A DNA stretch of 64,000 bases from a virus. Every line of letters starts with the position of its first letter. The first letter of the stretch is position 1. The position numbers and the translations under genes are program-made. Below, in pieces: positions 17,058-25,193 of this stretch. The notes beneath the pieces were generated by a model. That model had not been told where the DNA came from. It worked only from the letters and a program-made list of their open reading frames with translations, and ran no database searches. Location: positions 56,693 through 120,692 of IMG/VR virus record IMGVR_UViG_3300021378_000007; one strand, 5' to 3'.

Positions 17058-17512
17058 CAGAACCTCAAGTTATATCTGTTATCGGGGTCAACCTCATCTA
17101 CCTGTAATGGTAAACCAAAGAAGTGTTCTGCATCCCATGAATCATAGTTATTATCCCAAAACCAATCATGTCCTTCTTCTTCGACTGCTTCTAGAATTGA
17201 ATCTTCATCTGCTTTACTACCTTCTGCAAGGTGAACATAAACATCACGTCCACACTCATCAAAAGACTCCACAAATTCATTCTCTTCGAATTCACATGGT
17301 TCCATATCACCAGTTGCACCTTCTGACATATATGCTTCTAAGGTTTCCTTCTCTTCTTCGTTAGTTACCTTGATGATATATGCACCACTTCTCCAAAGTG
17401 CTTCAATGACAACTCTATCTTCACTATCATTGTCCTTGAACACTTCACGTTCTGTATACGATTTTTTATACTTGGGATAAATCGTATATTCTTTTCCTAC
17501 TTCAATTTGCAT
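17057..17512 (-). CDS. Acidic hypothetical protein, 151 aa
   Basis: Start at 17512 is set by a GGAGAC site and an ATG one base after the preceding stop (TAA-A-ATG); an in-frame ATG lies four codons earlier. Strongly acidic (many D/E), with 'VEEEGHDWFWDNNYDSWDAE' near residue 115. It lies between gp33 and another acidic protein in a tight operon. The charge pattern is like DNA-mimic or early host-takeover proteins, but no family is recognised. Confidence 0.65.
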   Translation of the reverse strand: MQIEVGKEYTIYPKYKKSYTEREVFKDNDSEDRVVIEALWRSGAYIIKVTNEEEKETLEAYMSEGATGDMEPCEFEENEFVESFDECGRDVYVHLAEGSKADEDSILEAVEEEGHDWFWDNNYDSWDAEHFFGLPLQVDEVDPDNRYNLRF

Positions 17513-17513
17513 T

Positions 17514-17819
17514 TTAGTCTCCATACTCTAAGTTGTCTCTCCAATCTCTAACTATACTATAGTAAGCATAGTAAGTTGGACTAGTGTCATGAACACCAAG
17601 ACCACCTTCTGCATAAGGTGTTGTTAGGTAATCTATGAGGTGGTCTGCAGTGTCTAACAGTTCTTCTGTTATGTCTTCCTCACTGTCAATTCCAAGATAC
17701 TCTAATAGTGTATCATATGCACTATCGTATGCTTGAGACTCAACCCACTCATCACCTTTAGAGATTATCTTATTCCAATTGAAATCTCCTTCTAAATTAA
17801 ATTCTTTCACTTCACTCAT
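17514..17819 (-). CDS. Acidic hypothetical protein, 101 aa
   Basis: 101 residues, acidic, starting MSEVKEFNLEGDFNWNKIIS, with an aromatic segment 'SPTYYAYYSIVRDWRDNLEY' near the C-terminus. A GGAG site precedes the ATG. It overlaps no gene and is coupled to its neighbours by gaps of one base. No function recognised. Confidence 0.65.
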   Translation of the reverse strand: MSEVKEFNLEGDFNWNKIISKGDEWVESQAYDSAYDTLLEYLGIDSEEDITEELLDTADHLIDYLTTPYAEGGLGVHDTSPTYYAYYSIVRDWRDNLEYGD

Positions 17820-17820
17820 A

Positions 17821-18480
17821 TTATACTCCGTATAAGTTAGTGTACTGTTTTCGTAAACTAACTAATTCATCAACGTGTTCATTTGGAAAACTCCCAAATG
17901 CCTGAACACCACCTGTTTGACCCTCTACTACAACAATAGCAAGAATCTCCTCAACTTCATAACCAGTCATCTCTTCAACCATCATAGCGTAAGCAGTCAT
18001 CTGAATAAACCATGGTTTTGCCATGTATTCTTCTTTCCACTTACTTGATGTTTTGAAATCAATGATTGTAAGTTTATCTTCGAATAGACCAACACAATCC
18101 ACTCTTCCCGCCATCTTAAGTGTATCGGAATACAGAGGCGCTTCTAGAGCGATCGGCTGGATTTCATCTAATAAGGGTAAAGCGGAATTGAACATCTGTT
18201 CTTGAAGAATGTTATCAAAGATAATTTCTTCTTCTTGTCTAAGATACTTTTCAAAGATGTCATGCATCTTAGTACCACGTTTTGTCGCCTGTGCGGTAAT
18301 CTTATTCGCTTCTTGTTCACCAACTCTAGCTCTCCACAACTTTATATGTTCTTTGTTAAGAAGACCTGTTACAGTTGTGACACTTGGATACTTATTACCT
18401 TCGGGTGTTTCGTAAAGTCGCTTTCCGTCCACCGATTCGGCTTTCATATCGAGTAGTTCTAGTTCATGTAAATCTATCAT
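17821..18480 (-). CDS. PD-(D/E)XK nuclease, RecB/Cas4-like
   Basis: 219 residues. Residues about 30-75 hold 'YPSVTTVTGLLNKEHIKLWR' and 'GTKMHDIFEKYL', and about 118-145 the catalytic core 'MAGRVDCVGLFEDKLTIIDF' followed by KTSSK, i.e. the G-x-x-D ... (I/V)-x-D-x-K pattern of RecB-type exonucleases. Phages carry such enzymes in DNA degradation or recombination. It lies in the replication/transcription cluster with gp33, gp59 and gp32. Confidence 0.85.
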   Translation of the reverse strand: MIDLHELELLDMKAESVDGKRLYETPEGNKYPSVTTVTGLLNKEHIKLWRARVGEQEANKITAQATKRGTKMHDIFEKYLRQEEEIIFDNILQEQMFNSALPLLDEIQPIALEAPLYSDTLKMAGRVDCVGLFEDKLTIIDFKTSSKWKEEYMAKPWFIQMTAYAMMVEEMTGYEVEEILAIVVVEGQTGGVQAFGSFPNEHVDELVSLRKQYTNLYGV

Positions 18481-18494
18481 AATATATACCTATT

Positions 18495-18803
18495 TTACTT
18501 CTTTCTGCTTTGAATGTCAATATGCTTTTTTATTGTTTCTCTTGTCTTAACTTCTTTAGCATCTTTTCTGTGATATCTTTCCCCAAGTGGAGTGTCGATA
18601 TTTTTGGAGGCGATATTCTTAAGTACATCATTAAACCCATCGGGCGCTTTAACTCTGTCACCATGACCACCTACAATTCTAGGGGCGCATATTTGTTGTT
18701 TTAAGTGGGGGTTATCTTCTTTGAACTGGTCTAACTTAGTGTAAGACATGAAGTGTTCTGTCACTTCACCAGTTTCGGTATTTAAGAAATCGTATGTTGG
18801 CAT
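18495..18803 (-). CDS. Conserved phage protein, FmdB-like N-terminus without zinc site
   Basis: 102 residues beginning MPTYDFLNTETGEVTEHFMS, which is the form of FmdB-type and T4-like conserved small proteins ('MPTY-F-(N/D)-ETGE---'), but the CxxC zinc ribbon is missing (a single Cys). It ends in a basic tail. Unknown role; common in T4-like phages. Confidence 0.7.
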   Translation of the reverse strand: MPTYDFLNTETGEVTEHFMSYTKLDQFKEDNPHLKQQICAPRIVGGHGDRVKAPDGFNDVLKNIASKNIDTPLGERYHRKDAKEVKTRETIKKHIDIQSRKK

Positions 18804-18804
18804 A

Positions 18805-19341
18805 TTATAAACTCATAAAAGTTGGTACGTCACGTTCTGTCCACTTTGCGAATTCCTTCTTGTAGACTGCATAGTATTTATGGTATGCATCGAGAGTCGA
18901 TTCCATCTTCACATCGTCTGGCATACACTGAGGCGGTTCTGACCATTCACCTAGTGCAATCTTGTTTGGTAACTGATTAAGTAATACTCTAAGTTTAAAA
19001 TCAGTTGCATGAATCTTTTTATATCTGTGAGTGTATTCGTCACACAGTGCAGTAAACATATCATATGCATACTGATACTGAATTGCATTCTCACGAACCC
19101 ACCTAGTAGAGGGGTGATTGATATGGGATGCTTTATATAACACATCTTCCATGTTTGTATCATTCAGCGCCCATCTTTGGATTCTACGTCCACTAGATGC
19201 ATCGGTATACTGAGTACCGTCTAGCATTCTATGTGCGGTAGATAGCATCTGAGCGTACTCGATAATCATCTTTACTACATGTTTATCACAATGTAGTGTT
19301 GCAGAGATTTCGGGGTCTTTGTCTAAGTAAAATAAATTCAT
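18805..19341 (-). CDS. Conserved phage protein of unknown function, 178 aa
   Basis: Starts MNLFYLDKDPEISATLHCDK and contains 'HINHPSTRWVRENAIQYQYA', 'LCDEYTHRYKK' and 'YHKYYAVYKKEFAKW'. This is a widespread phage family with the fixed features 'NLFYLD-D---A---DKHV-KM' and 'HP---W-R'. A catalytic role is suggested by conserved H, D, W and R residues but is not established to my knowledge. Confidence 0.75.
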   Translation of the reverse strand: MNLFYLDKDPEISATLHCDKHVVKMIIEYAQMLSTAHRMLDGTQYTDASSGRRIQRWALNDTNMEDVLYKASHINHPSTRWVRENAIQYQYAYDMFTALCDEYTHRYKKIHATDFKLRVLLNQLPNKIALGEWSEPPQCMPDDVKMESTLDAYHKYYAVYKKEFAKWTERDVPTFMSL

Positions 19342-19343
19342 AA

Positions 19344-19847
19344 TTATTTGTAAAATATGTGTTCGTTAATAACCACAGTCTCGTTCAATGAGTCTGCCCA
19401 ATATGGTAATGTCCAAGTTGCATGATAATGTGTTGCACCTTCTGTAATGTCACCATACTTAGATTGTATCACATCTCTTGCAATGTGCATAGAGGATAAC
19501 CAAGTTACACTGTCTACTGGGTTGTCTGACTTACCATCACAATACCAACTGAATTGACAAGCGTTGATTTTAGGAACCATTTCACCTTTCCAATTTGTTC
19601 TCAACTTTGCTTGGTATACCACACCACAAACAGTATCGGGATAAGCATAATGTTCAACCCTGTTTAACACTACTTGCGATACAGCAATCTTACCAGCGAG
19701 TGGTTGATTACCTGCCTCAAAATAAATGTTCTGTGCCATGCAATAGATTTCTCCGTTGGGGTCTGACGCCTCAACCTTCATTGTCATAACACCACACAGG
19801 AAACCTAACAAGGCGCCTGATAAAAAACTTAAGTGTCTCATTTTCAT
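19344..19847 (-). CDS. SleB-type cell-wall hydrolase with N-terminal anchor
   Basis: 167 residues from the ATG at 19847 (GGAG 8 nt upstream; ATGA overlap with the lipoprotein stop). The N-terminus is basic then hydrophobic ('LSFLSGALLGFLCGVM'), a signal or signal-anchor. The hydrolase part has 'IYCMAQNIYFEAGNQPLAGK', 'VVLNRV' and 'GATHYHATWTLPYWA', the SleB/Hydrolase_2 pattern with E as catalytic residue in 'YFEA'. It would cleave peptidoglycan at lysis or entry and is probably the endolysin (signal-arrest type). Confidence 0.85.
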   Translation of the reverse strand: MKMRHLSFLSGALLGFLCGVMTMKVEASDPNGEIYCMAQNIYFEAGNQPLAGKIAVSQVVLNRVEHYAYPDTVCGVVYQAKLRTNWKGEMVPKINACQFSWYCDGKSDNPVDSVTWLSSMHIARDVIQSKYGDITEGATHYHATWTLPYWADSLNETVVINEHIFYK

Positions 19848-21472
19848 TGTATTAACTCCGAACACTGTACATAAGGATTAGTTCTATTGAATGATTCTGA
19901 TTGTGTACTAGTGTCATATGTCAAACAGAATTCGTCACCACCAACGGTGTATGAATATGTGTATTCTATTCCGTCAATTGTTTTTGCATACTGCAATTCA
20001 TCACCAGCGTACAAATATGAGATGGTATTCTGAGCATCTTCTATATAATGTGATACACTATTGATGGAATTTAAAATATCTTGAGCGGTATTCAAGTCAC
20101 CATTGTTAACTACAGAATTCGTATTGAAGTTGGCCATAGGGTTGCCAGGCCCAAAGGCAATAGAAAATCTATAGTCATGTGTGACCCAAAAAAGTTTACC
20201 TCTTTGATTGGTTTGCATTGACCTATAATAGTTTGGTTTGGAGAATTGCACTCTAGTAAAACTAGTATCTGATAGGATACCATTATCATAACCACTTGCA
20301 ACTGTAGAATAAAGATGTACGTCATCCATTCCCATAATATTTGTTGCTTGATGGACTGTGGATGTTTCTACACTAGAAGCAGATACAGAGATATTACCAA
20401 ATGACATGGGGATGATGTCTCCCTCATATGAATATAGGTTACCATCTTTGTCTGTTGTAATGCCACTATACAAACTTTCTGAGTAAGTCACTAAATCGTT
20501 GAACACTTGTGACTCTTCTATTTTATGATTTATATCAAAATCTAGTGTGGTGAAATTGCCACTCATAACATCTGACATGACTCCTTCACTAAAGACATAC
20601 CTATAAGGTAAGTTAACAGTATCCTCTAAAATATCCTTAGCAGTTGTTACTGTTGATATGATGTCAACAATGTCCATCGCTAATTGTTGTTTTGCAACGT
20701 CCTCGGATTTAAAGAAGTCCTCATAGAAGAAATCTAAACTGATATTGTACATTTCTAAAAATGTATTGATGTACTGTTCTATTGATTGGACGATGTTCTC
20801 GCCTTGAGATATAGCACCTGTGCTACATGATTCATCAATTGGATAATCTGTTACCATCAAAGATGAAAAGAGGGGATTGATTAATGTTGTGAATGGAGTG
20901 ATGTTAGTTCCGTTAGTAATGTCCCTCTCCAATACACTTGGCATCGCCATCATTTCGTATGCAGTGTCTACATATCCCCTATCAGAATCATAAGCACCTT
21001 CGGGTACCACAGACATCACTGGTCTTAATGATTTACAGTAGGATGAATAATCTGATATATTGTCATCTAGAAACTGTCCATTGAAATCACTTGGTGCATA
21101 TTCTTCAGACTCCCTTGTTAGAAAGTAGTAATAATTATCTGGCGGGTCATATGTTCCAGTCTCAATACATCCTTGGGAATCGTAACTGGTGCAAATAGTA
21201 ACAACAGGGTCTACACCCATCCAACTTGCTGATGCCTCACCTGTATCTTGAATACCATTGTAATTCCAATCAAGGAACACATTAGCACCTTCGATGTATC
21301 CATCAATAACCACAAACTGGTTAGTGACATCATCTAAAGTGGTTGTGGTAAAACCTGTGTAATAGGTTATGCCAGAAGGAGCGACTACAGGGGTTAAGAC
21401 CCCAGCAGCTCCACCACCGCCTCCGCAACCAACTAATATGGTTAGGGATATTAAACTTAACAAATATTTCAT
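19844..21472 (-). CDS. Large lipoprotein, 542 aa
   Basis: Start at 21472 is supported by GGAG and by the resulting signal peptide 'MKYLLSLISLTILVGC' with lipobox LVGC followed by five glycines. Near residue 75 'VFLDWNYNGIQDTGE' resembles the 'VF-D-NgNG--D-GE' segment of bacterial surface proteins. The rest is Thr/Ser/Tyr-rich with several cysteines. It has no similarity I recognise to virion proteins. It overlaps the hydrolase gene. Made late it could coat the host envelope, exclude superinfecting phages or aid lysis; the gene may be taken from a bacterium. Confidence 0.75.
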   Translation of the reverse strand: MKYLLSLISLTILVGCGGGGGAAGVLTPVVAPSGITYYTGFTTTTLDDVTNQFVVIDGYIEGANVFLDWNYNGIQDTGEASASWMGVDPVVTICTSYDSQGCIETGTYDPPDNYYYFLTRESEEYAPSDFNGQFLDDNISDYSSYCKSLRPVMSVVPEGAYDSDRGYVDTAYEMMAMPSVLERDITNGTNITPFTTLINPLFSSLMVTDYPIDESCSTGAISQGENIVQSIEQYINTFLEMYNISLDFFYEDFFKSEDVAKQQLAMDIVDIISTVTTAKDILEDTVNLPYRYVFSEGVMSDVMSGNFTTLDFDINHKIEESQVFNDLVTYSESLYSGITTDKDGNLYSYEGDIIPMSFGNISVSASSVETSTVHQATNIMGMDDVHLYSTVASGYDNGILSDTSFTRVQFSKPNYYRSMQTNQRGKLFWVTHDYRFSIAFGPGNPMANFNTNSVVNNGDLNTAQDILNSINSVSHYIEDAQNTISYLYAGDELQYAKTIDGIEYTYSYTVGGDEFCLTYDTSTQSESFNRTNPYVQCSELIQ

Positions 21473-21473
21473 G

Positions 21474-21671
21474 CTATACTCCATGTGTGACATGGTCGTA
21501 TTCATCGGGGCAATTTTTCACCCCACAAGGACAACCTTCGCCCACCTCTTCGGGTGCCATGTCCATAGCATTGGTTGTTCCATAAGTTGCAAGATTCATC
21601 ACATCATCTGCACTGAGCTTTCCACCAGTACTGGATGCAATAAGTTTTGCTTGTTCAAAAGTAAATGTCAT
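21474..21671 (-). CDS. Small hypothetical protein with C-terminal Cys cluster
   Basis: 65 residues. The first 45 form helices ('FEQAKLIASSTGGKLSADDV'); the end has 'CPCGVKNCPDEYDHVTHG', a Cys/His cluster that could bind a metal. The gene ends 2 bases before the lipoprotein start, and a Shine-Dalgarno (GAGGAG) precedes it. Confidence 0.65.
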   Translation of the reverse strand: MTFTFEQAKLIASSTGGKLSADDVMNLATYGTTNAMDMAPEEVGEGCPCGVKNCPDEYDHVTHGV

Positions 21672-21925
21672 AATGATTGTATCTCCTCACAAATTTTTTC
21701 GACTTGTTTCCACGTCTGATAACCAATAACATCTTGTGTTATAGGTGTATGGTAACATATCTGTAAATCTTCGTCAAGTACTGCGACTTCCCAAAGACCA
21801 TCTTGACCACCGTAACTGAAATCATGTTTCACTACACTGGCACCGTACCCATTCTCAAACTTGAATTGAAGTGTAATGCCTCCAGCATACTCCGCTTCCA
21901 TAGTTTTGTATTCCTTAAGCTGCAT
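21668..21925 (-). CDS. Conserved small phage protein, 85 aa
   Basis: The body 'FENGYGASVVKHDFSYGGQD' then 'GLWEVAVLD' is a recognisable small family of marine phages. The start is uncertain: 21925 (ATG 8-9 nt after GGAGG) is preferred over an ATG at 21955 or one at 21901. It overlaps both neighbours slightly. Function unknown. Confidence 0.7.
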   Translation of the reverse strand: MQLKEYKTMEAEYAGGITLQFKFENGYGASVVKHDFSYGGQDGLWEVAVLDEDLQICYHTPITQDVIGYQTWKQVEKICEEIQSL

Positions 21926-22268
21926 TAGCAATGTCCTCCGCCAAAATTGTTTCAATCAAATCAGTAGCTTCCCAAGAGTTACCGCCAACATTCCATATGC
22001 ATTCTTCAACTGGAATGTAACCATACTTCCATGCATACACTGTAACATCAGCGTATTCCCAATCGTCCGCATGAGCACCTTCTTCCCAGTACTTAACTTT
22101 GAGACACCACTCACAAGAAACTTTCTCATTAGGGTCGGCATCTGTGAAGGTTGGTTTACCAAGTACATTACACAAAGTGTTGTAATCGGTTATGATGCTT
22201 CCCTTTAGTGATGTACCACCTACACTCTCTTCAAGTGTAAGGACTTCAAATTCTTTAATACTATACAT
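21915..22268 (-). CDS. Conserved small phage protein, 117 aa
   Basis: 117 residues. 'DPNEKVSCEWCLKVKYWEEG' and 'ADVTVYAWKYGYIPVEE' match a small phage family of the 'K-(S/T)-W-(L/I)--DG-V--IYD(W)K' type that appears in many early regions. It sits in a chain of small overlapping genes. Function unknown. Confidence 0.7.
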   Translation of the reverse strand: MYSIKEFEVLTLEESVGGTSLKGSIITDYNTLCNVLGKPTFTDADPNEKVSCEWCLKVKYWEEGAHADDWEYADVTVYAWKYGYIPVEECIWNVGGNSWEATDLIETILAEDIANAA

Positions 22269-22717
22269 TATACAGCCTCCGAATAAATTTCTTCCATAAA
22301 CGGAGCATCAAGTTCTCCGTTAGCAACCTTACTATCGTGAATTGCATCTAACTCTTCAATGAGAGTTTCCGCATCACCACCCCACGTTGGGTGGTCGGGT
22401 GTGTTGAAAGGCGAATCAATCACTTCAATGTTAGTGATGTAATCAAACGAACCGTTCAATCCGTTGTACCTGTTCACGTGTTTCATCACGAGAGCAGCAA
22501 CTGACGCCTCAGTAAGAGACGGCGCCTCATAATATGAGTGTTCGCCCTCACCATATGCGTTCTCCTCGAAGATACACTTCTCAACATGGAAACCAATCAC
22601 GTACTCGGAACCGCCCTTGAACTTGTGAAAGTTCACACCGTACTCCTCAACATTTTGAGTAGTAACTACGTACCATCTTGCAGTACCGTCTAAAATTTGT
22701 TTATGTTTGATTCCCAT
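22268..22717 (-). CDS. Hypothetical early protein, 149 aa
   Basis: ATG at 22717 is chosen because AGGAGA lies 8 nt upstream; an in-frame ATG 14 codons earlier lies inside the promoter. It starts MGIKHKQILDGTARWYVVTT; no motif recognised. It is the first gene after an early promoter with the conserved 18-bp spacer. Confidence 0.7.
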   Translation of the reverse strand: MGIKHKQILDGTARWYVVTTQNVEEYGVNFHKFKGGSEYVIGFHVEKCIFEENAYGEGEHSYYEAPSLTEASVAALVMKHVNRYNGLNGSFDYITNIEVIDSPFNTPDHPTWGGDAETLIEELDAIHDSKVANGELDAPFMEEIYSEAV

Positions 22718-22749
22718 AATATTTTCTCCTAAATTTATATTATACACAT

Positions 22750-22779
22750 AGTGTAACAAAAAGTGAGGGGCTTTGTCAA
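22750..22779 (-). promoter_or_regulatory. Early promoter TTGACA-N18-TACACT
   Basis: -35 at 22774-22779, -10 at 22750-22755. The spacer carries the shared GCCCCTCACTTTTT sequence seen at the promoters at 23177 and 39484. It drives the small genes from 22717 downwards. Confidence 0.75.
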
Positions 22780-23147
22780 ATTAAGTAATCTGGCCCAAAT
22801 ATTCTGTGAGTAGAATATCCTTTTGCTATTTCATACCCATCGTACAAGTTACCTCTGGCAGAATTAAGAGCGGGTTGATTCCAACCCGATGCTTTTAACA
22901 CATCACCAACTTGGAACTTATCGTTGCCCACATTGATGAACCCCCATACTGAACGAGGTTGACCATCCTCTACTGAATAAACACGAATGTATTTCTTTCC
23001 AATTGAAAAGTCGTGGGTTTTTACACCACGAGTGTGTTCCCACTTCTCGTGTATTGCAGTAGTAATATCTGCACATAAAGTCTCAACTAGTTCTACTAGT
23101 TCAATAGCTTTGGTTTCCGCAACATTTCTTTTTTCTAACTCGTTCAT
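22776..23147 (-). CDS. Hypothetical early protein, 123 aa
   Basis: ATG at 23147 follows AGGAG by 6 nt; upstream in-frame codons overlap the promoter and are not used. Contains 'GKKYIRVYSVEDGQPRSVWG', a small beta-rich domain seen in phage early proteins. The stop overlaps the -35 box of the next promoter. Function unknown. Confidence 0.7.
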   Translation of the reverse strand: MNELEKRNVAETKAIELVELVETLCADITTAIHEKWEHTRGVKTHDFSIGKKYIRVYSVEDGQPRSVWGFINVGNDKFQVGDVLKASGWNQPALNSARGNLYDGYEIAKGYSTHRIFGPDYLI

Positions 23148-23176
23148 TTGTATCTCCTTTTTCAATCTATGTGTAT

Positions 23177-23206
23177 AGTATATAAAAAAGTGAGGGGCTT
23201 TGTCAA
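23177..23206 (-). promoter_or_regulatory. Early promoter TTGACA-N18-TATACT
   Basis: -35 at 23201-23206, -10 at 23177-23182, spacer with GCCCCTCACTTTTTT. Lies 24 nt before the ATG of the 123-aa gene. Confidence 0.8.
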
Positions 23207-23208
23207 AT

Positions 23209-23424
23209 TTATTTTTTGTCCTGTAAGGACTGAGCATACTGGTGACGTGCCAGAGCTTGAAGTTGACCCTTAGTCATATCGGGATATTTACGTTTCAAAT
23301 CTTTTCGCAAATTGAACATCTTAGATGAATCATCTACGAGCAACCAAGCGCCCACCAGTACGAATCCAAAGGCAAATAGTGCCAAGATTGAGAACATAAA
23401 ATTAATTAAGTTTAAATTTTCCAT
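23209..23424 (-). CDS. Small membrane protein, 71 aa
   Basis: One N-terminal transmembrane helix (residues 8-30, 'FMFSILALFAFGFVLVGAWL') followed by a basic amphipathic tail. AGGA precedes the ATG. Unknown function. Confidence 0.65.
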   Translation of the reverse strand: MENLNLINFMFSILALFAFGFVLVGAWLLVDDSSKMFNLRKDLKRKYPDMTKGQLQALARHQYAQSLQDKK

Positions 23425-23427
23425 AGT

Positions 23428-23733
23428 TTATTTTCCTATATGTTTAACGTCATCACGTGGGATGACTTGATAAGCACCTTTATTATAAGCGGGTGCGATT
23501 GTGAAGTTTTTAGACTCTTCTACCTTCCATGAATCGTCTACGTTTGTTTTCGGAAGACCAAGTGGAGCGGAAGGATATTCCTTAGTCTCTCGAACTGGTT
23601 TGGGTTCCACGAGTGGGGTATCCCAATTAAAATCTGACATCCTCTTTGTGCGAGTTCGCATAGATTTTGTCTTTCGTTTTTTGCCGTTCATACTGTATCG
23701 AAGTGAACCAGCGTAATGGCTTGTCATGCCCAT
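23428..23733 (-). CDS. Conserved small phage protein, 101 aa
   Basis: Basic N-terminus ('NGKKRKTKSMRTRTKRMSDF') followed by a Pro-rich segment 'KEYPSAPLGLPKTNVDDSWK' and 'YNKGAYQVIPRDDVKHIGK'. The 'YNKG-YQVI' ending is shared with small cyanophage proteins. AGGAG before the ATG. Confidence 0.7.
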   Translation of the reverse strand: MGMTSHYAGSLRYSMNGKKRKTKSMRTRTKRMSDFNWDTPLVEPKPVRETKEYPSAPLGLPKTNVDDSWKVEESKNFTIAPAYNKGAYQVIPRDDVKHIGK

Positions 23734-23849
23734 AATATACTCCTAATAAAAAAATTCTGGCGGGATGGGTCTCAAACAAACATCGTATAATAAGTTGTAG
23801 ATTTTGTTTTTATTGACCCTGTCCCTACCCGAGTGTCAAGCACCCCTAT

Positions 23850-24029
23850 TTAAATCGGTAAAGAAGATATCCTCTTCTCTGTTCTTTCCTTAACATCATC
23901 TAATGTGTAATATAACCCACTAAACAATTGTTTACTACCGTTCTGCCAGTCAACAATGTATCGCTTGTAACCATTTAGACGGTCTTGGGTGATTACAACA
24001 TCACCATAACTTGCAACTACTAATCGCAT
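23850..24029 (-). CDS. Small protein, 59 aa
   Basis: ATG at 24029 (overlapping the preceding gene by 10 bases) reads MRLVVASYGDVVITQDRLNG and ends ...RISSLPI at TAA 23850. The composition is that of a folded protein and the frame is closed by coupling (GC-ATG-CGATTAG). Function unknown. The following 116 bases to 23734 hold no gene; a TTGACA at about 23837 might be part of another promoter. Confidence 0.65.
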   Translation of the reverse strand: MRLVVASYGDVVITQDRLNGYKRYIVDWQNGSKQLFSGLYYTLDDVKERTEKRISSLPI

Positions 24030-24283
24030 GCTGTTCCATTAAGATATTTCTTGACTGCAAGTCTTTCATTTTTACTTAAGTCATCAATTCCATTAAATTT
24101 TGACCATGTTGTACCAAAAGACATGAATTTGTTTGCAGCTGTCACAGCAGAGTTCCACAATGTTAGGGACTCTTCATCATCCTTTGGGAAAATAGTATTA
24201 TTTTCACACTCTTGAATAATTTTGCGACCTAAATCGGTGTACGCTCGTTCATGTGGGGATAGTTCGTGTTGACTTTGTATCAT
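24020..24283 (-). CDS. Hypothetical protein, 87 aa
   Basis: 87 residues, helical, starting MIQSQHELSPHERAYTDLGR. AAAAGGAG lies 7 nt upstream, and an early promoter with the 18-bp spacer is about 50 nt upstream. Function unknown. Confidence 0.7.
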   Translation of the reverse strand: MIQSQHELSPHERAYTDLGRKIIQECENNTIFPKDDEESLTLWNSAVTAANKFMSFGTTWSKFNGIDDLSKNERLAVKKYLNGTACD

Positions 24284-24330
24284 TTTTTTCTCCTTTTGGT
24301 AAATACACAGTTAATTTATCTAACTAGTGT

Positions 24331-24360
24331 ATTCTACTTAAAAGCGAGGGGCAATGTAAA
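24331..24360 (-). promoter_or_regulatory. Early promoter TTTACA-N18-TAGAAT
   Basis: -35 at 24355-24360, -10 at 24331-24336, spacer TTGCCCCTCGCTTTTAAG, matching the family of conserved 18-bp spacers. Drives the 87-aa gene. Confidence 0.65.
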
Positions 24361-24367
24361 GGGGTTT

Positions 24368-24616
24368 TTAAGAACTTTTTTGAATTTCATCGAGTTCGTC
24401 TAACTTCTTACGAAGAATTTCAACTCGATTGGGCCAGTAGATGTAGTCTTTATCGGAATCTTTCATAAGATTCTCCAAAAGAGGACGAATGAAATCGTCC
24501 ATCTTAGCAATGGCGGTTGCGGATGCGACTGTTTTCTCAACAATCTTTGTATCGATGGATGCGAGTTCATCTGCATCAATAGCAGTGAACCCAAAATCGT
24601 TATATTCTATACTCAT
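24368..24616 (-). CDS. Conserved T4-like protein, 82 aa
   Basis: Starts MSIEYNDFGFTAIDADELAS and contains 'YWPNRVEILRKKLDELDEI' near the end, a form common in T4-like genomes ('IKWP-R---I--F--KL'). The ATG at 24616 is 5 nt after an ACTAAATA late box, so an upstream ATG at 24688 is not needed; a leaderless late message is predicted. Confidence 0.75.
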   Translation of the reverse strand: MSIEYNDFGFTAIDADELASIDTKIVEKTVASATAIAKMDDFIRPLLENLMKDSDKDYIYWPNRVEILRKKLDELDEIQKSS

Positions 24617-24620
24617 AGTA

Positions 24621-25193
24621 CTATTTAGTGAATCTTTCCATGTCTCTGAGAGTTTCTTTATCACTTTGCACTTCGTTATAGTTTGCATGTGCTTGCATAG
24701 TCACTTCGGGAATCTCAATATCGGGATATGACGTTGCAAGGTACCAAATAGCATTGGAGATTGACTGATATGATAATGAAGGCAATTCATGATTGATTAA
24801 ACCTAAATTCATAGTAGTAATCTTACACTTCTTATCTGAATTGTATGTGTAATTGTTAGACATGTGGTTGAGTGCCGCTTTTGCAGCTGCATACTTGTAA
24901 CCTTTGGATATGTTTGGTTGTGAGGCACGTGAAGATATGTTGATGATAATCTTTTTCATATCATGTCGATATGCATTGAAAGATTTTTCCAGCAAGTCAC
25001 ACTGGTCAAATGGAGCGCCGAAAGCATTGTTGATAAACACATCGTATTCCTGCCATTCCCAATCTTCCCAAAGCATCAAATCTTCAATACGTGCTTCGTT
25101 AACGATATTCATCCCACCAGCAAATGGTGTAGAAGTAAAAGTGTCACTAATGTTTCTTGCTAAACCTGTACTACCTGTTATTAGGATTTTCAT
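24621..25193 (-). CDS. Short-chain dehydrogenase/NAD-dependent epimerase-like protein
   Basis: 190 residues. Rossmann start 'MKILITGSTGLARNISDTF' (glycine motif G-x-x-G-x-A), 'VFINNAFGAP' (NNA) and 'GYKYAAAKAALNHMSNN' with the Y-x-x-x-K catalytic pair. Short for the family (usually about 250). The substrate cannot be told. It directly follows the radical SAM gene, overlapping by 23 bases, so the two probably act in one pathway. Confidence 0.85.
   Translation of the reverse strand: MKILITGSTGLARNISDTFTSTPFAGGMNIVNEARIEDLMLWEDWEWQEYDVFINNAFGAPFDQCDLLEKSFNAYRHDMKKIIINISSRASQPNISKGYKYAAAKAALNHMSNNYTYNSDKKCKITTMNLGLINHELPSLSYQSISNAIWYLATSYPDIEIPEVTMQAHANYNEVQSDKETLRDMERFTK
24622..24629 (-). promoter_or_regulatory. 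Late promoter ACTAAATA, N5 from ATG at 24616
   Basis: The box contains the stop codon region of the SDR gene (AAA-TAG) and ends 5 nt before the ATG, same geometry as at gp25. Confidence 0.6.
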
